Of a DNA stretch of 6,475 bases, positions 1 to 6,100 are shown in pieces (the stretch's first letter is position 1; every line of letters begins with the position of its first letter). The notes beneath the pieces were generated by a model, which was not told the origin of the DNA, ran no database searches, and was given only the letters and a program-made list of their open reading frames with translations. The stretch is from contig WUQV01000068.1 in NCBI GenBank assembly GCA_009889585.1, positions 1-6,475 of the forward strand, read 5' to 3'. Made by a program: the position numbers and the translations under genes. The DNA comes from Candidatus Bathyarchaeota archaeon (GTDB lineage: Archaea; Thermoproteota; Bathyarchaeia; Bathyarchaeales; WUQV01).

Positions 1-122
1 AGTAGGCCGGGGCCTCCTCGCGCGTTACGAATACTTACTTCGCGGCCCAGCATCACAAGGGTGCATCCTTTAATGACGCTGAGGTAGAGACCGTTCCAGT
101 CCAGCGTTAACTTTCATCCCTT

Positions 123-145
123 CCTCCCTCATGTCATGGGGGAGG
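123..145. repeat. Near-perfect 23-base palindrome
   Basis: The arms are CCTCCCTCATG (123-133) and CATGGGGGAGG (135-145) around a single central base; 10 of 11 positions pair and the other is T/G. Read as plus-strand RNA the odd pair is a permitted U-G wobble, while as minus-strand RNA it is a C/A mismatch. This weakly favours a plus-strand transcript or a DNA-level role. It may be a hairpin of a mobile-element end or a protein-binding site; its function is unknown. Confidence 0.6.
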
Positions 146-308
146 CTTTCGCCGTGAACGGTTGAAGACGGCACATCTATCTGGCGCCTTAAACCCACAT
201 ATCGCCCCAACGAGCATTCGGGCTTTCCTTTCCATCGGAAGGAGGGGCTGAGGTTGATAAACTTGACGCTAGCTGAAAGCAGTTTTAAAACCCCGGCCTT
301 AGTGCATC

Positions 309-350
309 GGCCTGCGGTTATCCGGTAAAGAGTACCTAGGATGGCAGGCC
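309..350. repeat. Strong 15-bp stem-loop, possible structured RNA or element-end hairpin
   Basis: Three nested helices stack toward a five-base loop. GGCCTGC (309-315) pairs with GCAGGCC (344-350), ATCC (320-323) with GGAT (339-342), and GGTA (324-327) with TACC (333-336), with loop AAGAG. The interruptions are a 4/1 internal loop and a two-base bulge. All 15 pairs are Watson-Crick, so the fold is equally good on either strand. It does not match the H/ACA guide RNA layout I would expect, since no ACA follows the lower stem directly. The doubtful frame at 70-363 begins beside it. Confidence 0.55.
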
Positions 351-599
351 TCTGACTTAACATAGGCTCTATACTTGAAATCCAATTGCCTTTTACTCGC
401 CTGTAATACTGGCAGCCTTCATACCGTTATTTGCCCAAGAGTTTAAGTCTTTTAACTCATCCGCTTTATCGAGCGTCCTATGTAGGATTTACTCCTTATG
501 ACTTTAATTTATGCCAATGTAATGTGCATCTATCTATCGCAGTTTTACTAAGGGACATAGTTACATTCGCTTACGCTCTAAGTCGCCCTCTGAAATTTC

Positions 600-2267
600 C
601 TATCTCTTAAACTTCATCAAGGGCTCCAAGTCCATTTCGAAGGCGGCAACGGGGTTCCCTATCCCGAAGTTATTTAATACCTCTGGATGTACCTCGCCTA
701 ATACTCCGACCTTCTTACGCCCGATGTATATGGACGCAACTCTGCCTGGGATGAAGCTCGGATGCCTCGTCGCCTTAATCTTCCACCTCTTAACGCCTAA
801 GTTATTCAACAAAGAATCTACGATGCAACGGGCCTCTGTATAACTAGCGTTGGCGTACGCAGAGACCCCTGCTACGTGAGGCCTCCTTTCGCTTCTCGTC
901 TCAGCCTTCGGCTCGATCCTTAGGACGTCCGAGACCTCGAAAAGCCTTTGAGGGTAGCTCTCATGTACGTTATCCGCTAGGTTCTTCAATAAACTCGGCA
1001 ATAGCTCCTCCCTCATCATGGAGTACTCAGATGAAACAGGGTTTGCCAATCGTATCGGCTTGCCCCTCGCCCCCCTCATCTTCGCGTAGTGGATGGCTTC
1101 GTTCGTCAACGTGAAGTTCATCGCCTCCGTGAACCCTAGCCCTATCATTATCTGACGTACGAAATTCACGAGCTTGCTCGTCGGATGTTGTTCGCCAACG
1201 GTAATCGTCGCTGGCATTTTAGGCTTCAACCTATAGTAACCGTACCCTATAGCGAGCTCTTCCACTAAGTCCACTTCATGAAGGATGTCGATCCGATAGG
1301 CGGGGATCGAGACCTCTAAGACGCCGCCTTCGATGGCTTTCGCGCCTAATCGACATCTATTTAAGCATTCAACGGCTTTCCGTTCGGTGATCCTCAACCC
1401 TAGCAACCTTCTGGCGTAATCGAGGCGTAGGCGAACCGTTGACGGCCTTAAGTCCGGCGAGATAAGCTCTTGATGCACGTATTTGACGACGACCGATTCG
1501 ACGACCCCTCCTAAGTCCGCTAACGCCGTGACGAACACGTTTAAACACTTCGTGACGGCGTTAAAATCAGGGCCGGTTACGTCAATGAATACGTCCTTCG
1601 TTCGAGGGCTGACCCGCGTTAACTCCCCGTTTACGATCGGCGGCATCGAGAGGACTTCATTACGTTTATCGATTAATAATGGGTAACGTAAGGCCCAATT
1701 GATTAAATGTCGAAAGGCTAAGCCTTTCTCATGCTTTGCCAATATCTCGCGCAAGCTCGCCTCCTTAGCCCAACCCAACGGGACGAACTTAACGGCGTCA
1801 GGATCAGCCGTCGTGTAAGCGAACGGCGGCTCGACGGCGTTAAGGTCGTGAACGCCTATCGATGCCTTCTTACGGTTGCGACCAACTCCCCAATGAAGGT
1901 CCTCTTGCATTTCCATGAGCTCCTTAACGACATCTTCGTCCAACTTGAGGCCTTTGACGACTGCTCCTAAGATGTAAGGTCGAACTTCTCCGATCGATTC
2001 ATCGACGTTCACCACGATATCGCCTTCTTTCACCTCGTACTGAGGTAGCCCAACCTCAAGTTCCATCAAGCCCTTGAACGCTCTAGCAACGCCGACGTGG
2101 CTAGAGAAGTCGACGCGATTAGGGCTGTATTCAACGCGGACGTAATCTCGGCCTACCTCCTCCACGTCTAAGCCTATCCAAGGCAACCACTTCGCCATCT
2201 CTTCGGCTGTTAACGGGCGGCCGACGAGCTCGCTGAAGCGCTCTTGATGAAGAGTTACCACAGGCAA
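600..2267 (-). CDS. pheT: Phenylalanyl-tRNA synthetase beta subunit, archaeal type
   Basis: This is the beta subunit of the cytoplasmic alpha2-beta2 enzyme that charges tRNA-Phe; in this family it carries the B3/B4 editing domain. I start it at the TTG at 2267, so the protein begins MPVVTL, the usual archaeal start, and has 555 residues, normal for the family. A GAGG lies about 9 bases upstream; the frame runs open to 2369, but that part duplicates the end of pheS. Visible in order: an N-terminal region with the PNR-D-S-VG-ARA signature near residues 49-63; B3/B4 at about 85-270; B5 at about 270-345, with IPAYRIDILHEVDLVEELAIGYGY near 321-344; and a catalytically inactive class II-like fold at about 355-555. 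The start lies 13 bases inside pheS, so translation is probably coupled. The start could instead be GTG at 2261. Confidence 0.95.
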   Translation of the reverse strand: MPVVTLHQERFSELVGRPLTAEEMAKWLPWIGLDVEEVGRDYVRVEYSPNRVDFSSHVGVARAFKGLMELEVGLPQYEVKEGDIVVNVDESIGEVRPYILGAVVKGLKLDEDVVKELMEMQEDLHWGVGRNRKKASIGVHDLNAVEPPFAYTTADPDAVKFVPLGWAKEASLREILAKHEKGLAFRHLINWALRYPLLIDKRNEVLSMPPIVNGELTRVSPRTKDVFIDVTGPDFNAVTKCLNVFVTALADLGGVVESVVVKYVHQELISPDLRPSTVRLRLDYARRLLGLRITERKAVECLNRCRLGAKAIEGGVLEVSIPAYRIDILHEVDLVEELAIGYGYYRLKPKMPATITVGEQHPTSKLVNFVRQIMIGLGFTEAMNFTLTNEAIHYAKMRGARGKPIRLANPVSSEYSMMREELLPSLLKNLADNVHESYPQRLFEVSDVLRIEPKAETRSERRPHVAGVSAYANASYTEARCIVDSLLNNLGVKRWKIKATRHPSFIPGRVASIYIGRKKVGVLGEVHPEVLNNFGIGNPVAAFEMDLEPLMKFKR

Positions 2268-3781
2268 ACGGGCGTCCCTCGGACCCACCTTAAGTCGTTC
2301 TTGTAAAGAAGGCGAACGTCCTCTACTCCTAGCTTCAACATTGCTAAGCGCTCGAGGCCAGCGCCCCAAGCTAAGACAGGGTGTTTAACGTCAAGGGGGG
2401 CTAAGACCTCAGGTCGAAACACGCCCATCCCGCATAGCTCGAGCCAAGCTCTCTTTTTCTCTAAGTAGGCCATCGCTTGAGCCGATGGCTCGGTGTAAGG
2501 GAAGTACGTCGGTCGAAATAGCACCTTCCTCAAGCCGAGCTTACGGTGGAACTCCTTCATAACGCCGAGAAGGTCTCTGAACGTGACGCCTTTATCCATT
2601 ATTATTCCTTCGATTTGATGGAACTCAGCTAAGTGCTTGTAGTCCACTTTCTCGTTACGATAGACTCGGTCGATCGAGAACACTCGAATCGGAGGCTTTT
2701 TATGCTCAGCTAAATACCTAATCGTCGTTGCCGTCGTATGAGTCCGTAGAACTAATCTCTTCGCCTCCTCAAAATCCCATGAGTACCTCCAACCTGACGA
2801 GCCCGTTATCCAACCGTCCTCATGAACCTTAGCTACCCTCTTTACGCGCTCAACGTCCATCAATTCTCCGACGCTCGGCTCCGCTAAGTAAAACGTATCT
2901 TGCATCTCTCGAGCCGGATGGTCTTGAGGTTGGAAGAGGGCGTCGAAGTTCCAAAATGCCGTCTCCACGAGAGGCCCTCGAACCTCCGTAAAGCCCATTT
3001 CTAAGAAAACCTCGCGGATCTCTTGGATGATCCGTTGAAGAGGGTGAGCCCTCCCAGGGTGAAGAGCCGGACCAGGGGCCAGGACGTCGAACCGCTTTAA
3101 CTTGACGTCCCTCCAACGGCCCGTCGCAATGAGCTCCGGGGTGAGTTGGCTTACCTCTTCGATCAGCCTTATGCCTCGCCTGACGAGCCTCCAACCCTCT
3201 TCGGTTAACTCGAGCTCCCTCTCGACCTTTCTCTTAACGTTAACTATCCCCCGTCTCCTGAGGACTTCGACGGCCTTTCGTAAGCCCTCGCTTAACGATT
3301 CGACCGTTAAGGGGCCCTTTTCGCTTAAGAGGGAGAGCAGCCTCTCGTCCTCCCCTAAAGGTTGTTCTCTTGAAGTCGAAAGAACGTGATACGGGTGCCT
3401 CAGCTCCGGTCTATATAAATTCGCCCAGCCCTTCTTCAGAAGCCAACCTAAGGCTATTTGAAGGAGCCCTTCGTTAAGCCTGGCGTGTTTAGCTGCCTCC
3501 TCGGGTCTTGCCTCCCCGCCGAGCTTTAACAAAGAGTTCAACAAACGCCGTTCGGGCAGGCCTTCCTTTGCGTAAGAGAGGCCTTCGTCAGTTATCGATA
3601 CGACGTTCATCCCCCTCTCGTGAACCCTCACCAAGCCCTTCGACGTAAGCGAGAGAGTAGCCCTCATTACGGCCGCATCGATTAAGCCGCTTGTCGCGGC
3701 TACGTCACTAACGCTAGCCCTCCCGCCGAGTCTTCGTAATGCCAGCAGCGTCTTACGCTCGTTTACACTTAGATGGGGCAC
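2255..3781 (-). CDS. pheS: Phenylalanyl-tRNA synthetase alpha subunit, archaeal type
   Basis: This is the catalytic alpha subunit of PheRS; it activates phenylalanine with ATP and transfers it to tRNA-Phe. The protein has 508 residues, the usual archaeal length. Residues 1 to about 215 form the helix-rich winged-helix extension typical of archaeal and eukaryotic alpha subunits. The class II core follows: motif 1 near 247-270, RTHTTATT at 346-353, motif 2 from RVYRNE at 372 through FHQIEG at 387-392, the phenylalanine-pocket stretch FPYTEPS at 427-433, a Gly-rich WLELCGMG at 446-453, and motif 3 GAGLERLAML at 473-482. The start is GTG at 3781, preceded by AGGTGAGG, an excellent Shine-Dalgarno match. 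It is first in the pheS-pheT operon, with its own strong TATA box and a long leader. No key residue appears to be missing. Confidence 0.97.
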   Translation of the reverse strand: MPHLSVNERKTLLALRRLGGRASVSDVAATSGLIDAAVMRATLSLTSKGLVRVHERGMNVVSITDEGLSYAKEGLPERRLLNSLLKLGGEARPEEAAKHARLNEGLLQIALGWLLKKGWANLYRPELRHPYHVLSTSREQPLGEDERLLSLLSEKGPLTVESLSEGLRKAVEVLRRRGIVNVKRKVERELELTEEGWRLVRRGIRLIEEVSQLTPELIATGRWRDVKLKRFDVLAPGPALHPGRAHPLQRIIQEIREVFLEMGFTEVRGPLVETAFWNFDALFQPQDHPAREMQDTFYLAEPSVGELMDVERVKRVAKVHEDGWITGSSGWRYSWDFEEAKRLVLRTHTTATTIRYLAEHKKPPIRVFSIDRVYRNEKVDYKHLAEFHQIEGIIMDKGVTFRDLLGVMKEFHRKLGLRKVLFRPTYFPYTEPSAQAMAYLEKKRAWLELCGMGVFRPEVLAPLDVKHPVLAWGAGLERLAMLKLGVEDVRLLYKNDLRWVRGTPVCLW

Positions 3782-3783
3782 AA

Positions 3784-3791
3784 CCTCACCT
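3784..3791 (-). promoter_or_regulatory. Ribosome binding site of pheS
   Basis: On the minus strand the eight bases read AGGTGAGG, two bases before the GTG start. AGGTGA alone matches the archaeal 16S 3' tail with a 4-base gap. This fixes the GTG at 3781 as the start. Part of it, TAAGGTG (3793-3787), can pair with TACCTTA in the leader (3849-3843), a possible sequestering stem. Confidence 0.7.
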
Positions 3792-3889
3792 TAGTAAAGG
3801 CCTGCTAATCTTGCTGTTAACTTCAAAGGCCGTTAGCGCAGTTAAGGTATGCCGTCCGCTGGCGGCGAAGGGGGTCTGTCTCATAGGAT

Positions 3890-3907
3890 TCAGAATTGGC
3901 GGGACAT
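3890..3907 (-). CDS. Five-codon upstream open frame in the pheST leader (MSRQF)
   Basis: ATG-TCC-CGC-CAA-TTC-TGA lies about 110 bases upstream of pheS on the same strand. A perfect GGAGG (3916-3912) sits 4 bases before the ATG, and the predicted transcript start (about 3917) falls at or just before that GGAGG. The last sense codon is Phe. Bacterial pheST operons are known to be controlled by Phe-rich leader peptides, but this frame has only one Phe codon, and a mini-frame of this size can arise by chance. Real translation is an inference. Confidence 0.3.
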   Translation of the reverse strand: MSRQF

Positions 3908-3936
3908 TCTTCCTCCGCTCAAGGATGGAGCTAGCT

Positions 3937-3953
3937 TATATTTATACTTTGCC
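3937..3953 (-). promoter_or_regulatory. Promoter of the pheST operon
   Basis: The minus strand reads TATAAATATA at 3946-3937, a very strong archaeal TATA box, preceded by purine-rich GGCAAAG as a possible BRE. Transcription should begin near 3917, giving a leader of about 135 bases before pheS, long for an archaeal gene. A small CCC-GAAA-GGG hairpin sequence lies directly upstream (minus strand, about 3963-3954), in the BRE region or at the end of the HEPN transcript. Confidence 0.7.
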
Positions 3954-3970
3954 CCTTTCGGGCTCTGTTG

Positions 3971-3990
3971 AATTTAACGACGTTTAAATT
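3971..3990. repeat. Perfect 7-bp inverted repeat between the HEPN gene and the pheST promoter
   Basis: AATTTAA (3971-3977) and TTAAATT (3984-3990) flank the six bases CGACGT. The element lies about 25 bases upstream of the pheST TATA box and 28 bases past the HEPN stop codon. It could be an operator for a dimeric regulator of pheST, or a hairpin at the end of the HEPN transcript. The lack of G/C pairs in the arms makes a strong RNA terminator hairpin less likely in a thermophile, so I favour a DNA site. Confidence 0.5.
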
Positions 3991-4017
3991 GTGTTTCAGC
4001 TCGATAATGAAAGGCGA

Positions 4018-4467
4018 TTATCTTCTAAACTTCTCTTGAATCTTACTCAATATATGCTTAAGATCCTCACGTCTTGAAGAAACTATCGCCATAACTTTTT
4101 CCACATCCTCTAAATACCTCCTGACTTTATCAAGCTCGATTTTTAAGGACTCATTGCTTATCCAACCTTCATAGAATCCTTCAGCATGAAGTCTAATCGC
4201 TCTCGCCCACATCCTGTCGGCCAAGCCAAGCTCTCTAACTTCTGGTACGTATTTTTCAAGAGCCTCCATGAGCTCATTTCTTTCGACTCTGCCCCTTGGT
4301 TTCTCCACACCTGCACATGTAAGTAGATAGTCGGTTACTAAGACCGTTGCAAGCCAACCTTTCTCACAACAATTTCTAAGCTTAATTGGGTCTCCTGTTT
4401 CAAGGTACTTCTCATATTCCTCCCTTGAGGCTTTCAACGCTCTACGTGCGTCTTCCAAAAGAGACAT
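4018..4467 (-). CDS. PaREP1-type HEPN domain protein
   Basis: A 149-residue, all-helical, charged protein with no membrane segment or signal peptide. It has the layout of the PaREP1/PaREP8 family, a branch of the HEPN superfamily. An N-terminal helix pair includes CCEKGWLA at 33-40. A central helix has RAIRLHAEGFYEGW at 89-102, in which R89 and H94 fit the R-x4-H signature of HEPN ribonucleases. The C-terminal part (105-149) is a charged helix resembling a coiled coil. HEPN proteins are often RNases or toxins, but many PaREP1 members have no known function and the activity here is unproven. No MNT nucleotidyltransferase partner is adjacent. Base use is more A+T-rich (about 40-43% G+C in stretches I counted, against about 55% in part of pheS), suggesting later arrival between trpS and pheS. 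The ATG start has no Shine-Dalgarno sequence but lies close to a predicted transcript start. Confidence 0.8.
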   Translation of the reverse strand: MSLLEDARRALKASREEYEKYLETGDPIKLRNCCEKGWLATVLVTDYLLTCAGVEKPRGRVERNELMEALEKYVPEVRELGLADRMWARAIRLHAEGFYEGWISNESLKIELDKVRRYLEDVEKVMAIVSSRREDLKHILSKIQEKFRR

Positions 4468-4494
4468 GCTGGCCCATGCATTTGAATTTGCCTT

Positions 4495-4503
4495 CCTTTT
4501 AAG
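4495..4503 (-). promoter_or_regulatory. Probable promoter of the HEPN gene
   Basis: The minus strand reads CTTAAAAGG, centred about 32 bases before the HEPN ATG. That would place the transcript start near 4474 and leave a leader of only a few bases, consistent with the missing Shine-Dalgarno sequence. A second TATA-like ACTTTATAAG lies further up (4610-4601) and could give a leader of about 110 bases; a small dyad, GTTCA-6-TGAAC (4582-4597), sits just after it. Confidence 0.45.
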
Positions 4504-4683
4504 CTTTTCTTCGGTAATCCTAAGCCATCAGTTTTGATCTAAGTTTAAGTTAATGTTTGCAGTCTTTGTTAGCATCTTATCGTTCAAGCTCATGAACAGT
4601 CTTATAAAGTTACAATAGATGCCAAATCCCCTTCTTATCAAAGAGGAAATTGATTCAATAAACCACTCCTTTGAGAGGACTGA

Positions 4684-5808
4684 CTATTGCATGACAATTT
4701 CTTTAGCTTTATCAATATACTTAAGCCTCTTCTTCTGATGATCTCTTATGAAGCTTAATACTACATCTATCGTATGTCTCTTACAATCACCGCATATTAT
4801 TTTCCCAGTCTTACACATCTCATATAATCCCATGACATCTTTATCGTCCTCCATAAAGTGAAACGCATTAAGTTCGTAAACGGGGCATGCCTCTGGCATT
4901 CCTCCTAACTCCCTTTGCTCCTTAACCGTCGGCCTTCCACCTGTGAACGCATTCATTATTTTCTTAGCGATTAACTCTAACGGCTCGTTCAATGTGAAAT
5001 AACTCATCGGATCGCGTTTACTCATCTTAGGCGATCCATCTAAGCTCTTGATGAGCTTATGGTACGTTGAAGATGGGAGAACGAATCCGAACTTACGCTT
5101 GAACCTTTGGGCTAGGTCCCTCGTGAACCTTAAGTGAGGGTCTTGATCTATGCCGACTGGCACGACTGTCGGCTTAGGGCCTCCGAAGTCCTCGTGCTGC
5201 GGCAGTAAGATGTCTCCAGCCTGTATGAGGGCCGATAGGTACAAGCCGAAGTGGCGCTCCCCATAAACGGCCTTAAGCGTCGCTAACGTCACGCCCCTAG
5301 AGAACGTTATCGCAAAGTCTTTAACGCGTTCCTCCTTCGACTGTCGATAAACGTAAGCATTACGTGGATCTAGCCCTAAGGCTAACACGTCCGCTACGTT
5401 CTCTACGGCGATGCGCTCGCTTTCGTCGAACGGTATGTCGTTATCCTCATACGCCTCTATATCTGCGATGCAATAAAAGACCCTCGCCCCCTGCCGTTGG
5501 AAGTAAACGATCTCCTTAGCCGTCATCAACGTCCCGAGGTGGAAATCGCCTGTGGGCTTTATGCCGCTTAATACGGCGAACTCTTGACAGCCTTTCATCG
5601 CCTCTAAAATTTGCTCGAAGTCCCTATGGGCGAAGACGATCCCTCTGCGCATCTCAGGGCTGGGGTTCGGGATGTCGGACAAAAGAGGTTTAAGGGGCCT
5701 TATGCCGAACTCCTTGTAGAGCCGCTCGTAATCCTCGACGATGGTTAAGCCCCAAGGGTCGAGTATGAGGGGCCTTTCGTCCTTTGATTCCCTTAACGAT
5801 ATTCCCAT
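4684..5808 (-). CDS. trpS: Tryptophanyl-tRNA synthetase, archaeal/eukaryotic type
   Basis: A cytoplasmic class I synthetase that charges tRNA-Trp. From the ATG at 5808 it has 374 residues, the usual archaeal length. In order: an N-terminal strand-helix region (DPWGLTIVEDYERLYKEFGI near 17-36); the HIGH-type motif GDFHLG at 87-92 at the start of the Rossmann fold; the pocket region with GDILLPQHEDFGG near 198-210 and PVGIDQDPHLRFTRDLA near 217-233; KMSKR at 261-265 in place of the more usual KMSxS; and FTGGRPT at 288-294. The CGDC pair at 339-342 may help bind metal. The ATG at 5808 is preceded by GAGGGAAGG; the frame is open up to a TTG at 5868, but that extension looks unlike the family. The last 60 or so codons are markedly A+T-rich and favour ATA and AGA. 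It heads the cluster trpS-HEPN-pheS-pheT on this strand. Confidence 0.95.
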   Translation of the reverse strand: MGISLRESKDERPLILDPWGLTIVEDYERLYKEFGIRPLKPLLSDIPNPSPEMRRGIVFAHRDFEQILEAMKGCQEFAVLSGIKPTGDFHLGTLMTAKEIVYFQRQGARVFYCIADIEAYEDNDIPFDESERIAVENVADVLALGLDPRNAYVYRQSKEERVKDFAITFSRGVTLATLKAVYGERHFGLYLSALIQAGDILLPQHEDFGGPKPTVVPVGIDQDPHLRFTRDLAQRFKRKFGFVLPSSTYHKLIKSLDGSPKMSKRDPMSYFTLNEPLELIAKKIMNAFTGGRPTVKEQRELGGMPEACPVYELNAFHFMEDDKDVMGLYEMCKTGKIICGDCKRHTIDVVLSFIRDHQKKRLKYIDKAKEIVMQ

Positions 5809-5811
5809 TCG

Positions 5812-5820
5812 CCTTCCCTC
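5812..5820 (-). promoter_or_regulatory. Ribosome binding site that fixes the trpS start
   Basis: The minus strand reads GAGGGAAGG; the GAGG part ends 8 bases before the ATG at 5808. No comparable site precedes the in-frame TTG at 5868, so the shorter protein is preferred. A separate 43-codon frame (5950-5819) ends with its TGA inside this site. Confidence 0.65.
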
Positions 5821-5860
5821 AGAGCTTGTGCCCTTTTGATTCCTTCCTAATGAAATTAAG

Positions 5861-5891
5861 GCCTTCAATAGTTAGCGTGAAATTTGAAGGC
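5861..5891. repeat. 8-bp inverted repeat upstream of trpS
   Basis: GCCTTCAA (5861-5868) and TTGAAGGC (5884-5891) are perfect complements separated by 15 bases, centred about 68 bases before the trpS ATG. The 23-base centre-to-centre spacing, about two helical turns, suits a dimeric DNA-binding regulator. In a longer trpS leader it could instead form an RNA hairpin. It does not resemble the TGTACA box of methanogen TrpY. Confidence 0.45.
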
Positions 5892-6100
5892 ACTTGATAT
5901 CGTGGAGGAGAGGTGAGCTTAATCGAGGGGTTGGAACGACCTAATGCCATTCCAAATTCGTTCACCAAGGCGATTAGCTAACAGGCACATATAAGCTTTT
6001 AACCTAAGGATGAAGAATTAAGGGTCAACATATGCATCGAGAAATTTAACGCGAGCCCGTCGTTATAGCTACAAGAATCGTCGGAAATTGGATCTCTTTG

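Larger units (their letters stand above)
70..363 (-). pseudogene. Doubtful 97-residue open frame, possibly a transposase remnant
   Basis: An ATG-started minus-strand frame of 97 codons with no Shine-Dalgarno sequence before the start. The product is basic and has no domain I recognise with certainty. Its last 25 or so residues (rich in M, E, K and N, including MREEGMKVNAGLE) vaguely resemble the loose C-terminal tails that follow the zinc finger in archaeal IS200/IS605 TnpB proteins. No zinc-finger or RuvC motif is visible, so any such origin would mean only a scrap remains. Two strong inverted repeats fall inside the frame, which argues that selection here may act on DNA or RNA structure instead of on protein. 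It may be non-coding. Confidence 0.2.
1..599. other. Non-coding region downstream of pheT
   Basis: About 600 bases with no gene I can support. The left part (1-363) is richer in G+C and holds one weak minus-strand open frame and two strong inverted repeats, listed separately. The right part (364-599) is A+T-rich. It has minus-strand TATA-like stretches around 448-456 and 503-513 and a small palindrome at 476-487 (TCCTA-TG-TAGGA). These could start a short minus-strand transcript running into 1-363. I see no clear oligo-T terminator after pheT and no tRNA T-arm. Confidence 0.6.

Noticed and set aside
2268..2369. 34-codon extension of pheT into pheS from an ATG at 2369
   Set aside because: Those residues are a shifted reading of the conserved pheS motif 3 region, and PheT proteins normally begin at MPVVTL-like sequence, which is met by the TTG at 2267.
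1483..3389. Several open frames of 67-114 codons overlapping pheT and pheS in other frames
   Set aside because: They lie wholly over strongly conserved synthetase coding sequence and show no recognisable domain or start signal.
3828..3900. tRNA-like stretch on the plus strand with a D-arm look (TAGCGCAGTTAAGGTA) and a possible anticodon-type hairpin
   Set aside because: The acceptor ends pair poorly, the anticodon loop has six bases, and the T-arm region (ATTCAGAAT) has no stem. It also lies in the predicted pheST leader. I treat it as a chance likeness or at most a decayed tRNA.
3739..3987. 82-codon plus-strand frame across the pheS start and leader
   Set aside because: It spans the pheST promoter, leader and first pheS codons, with no promoter or ribosome site of its own.
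4649..4659. Palindrome ATTGA-T-TCAAT after trpS as a terminator
   Set aside because: The arms are only five A+T-rich pairs and no oligo-T run follows on the minus strand, so termination here is not supported.
5809..5868. In-frame 20-residue extension of trpS from a TTG at 5868
   Set aside because: There is no Shine-Dalgarno sequence before the TTG, while a good one precedes the ATG at 5808; the extension overlaps an inverted-repeat arm and looks unlike TrpRS.
5913..5981. 22-codon plus-strand frame (GTG start) after GGAGG
   Set aside because: It is very short, no promoter is clearly placed for it, and it overlaps the likely trpS control region; the good Shine-Dalgarno match alone is not enough.
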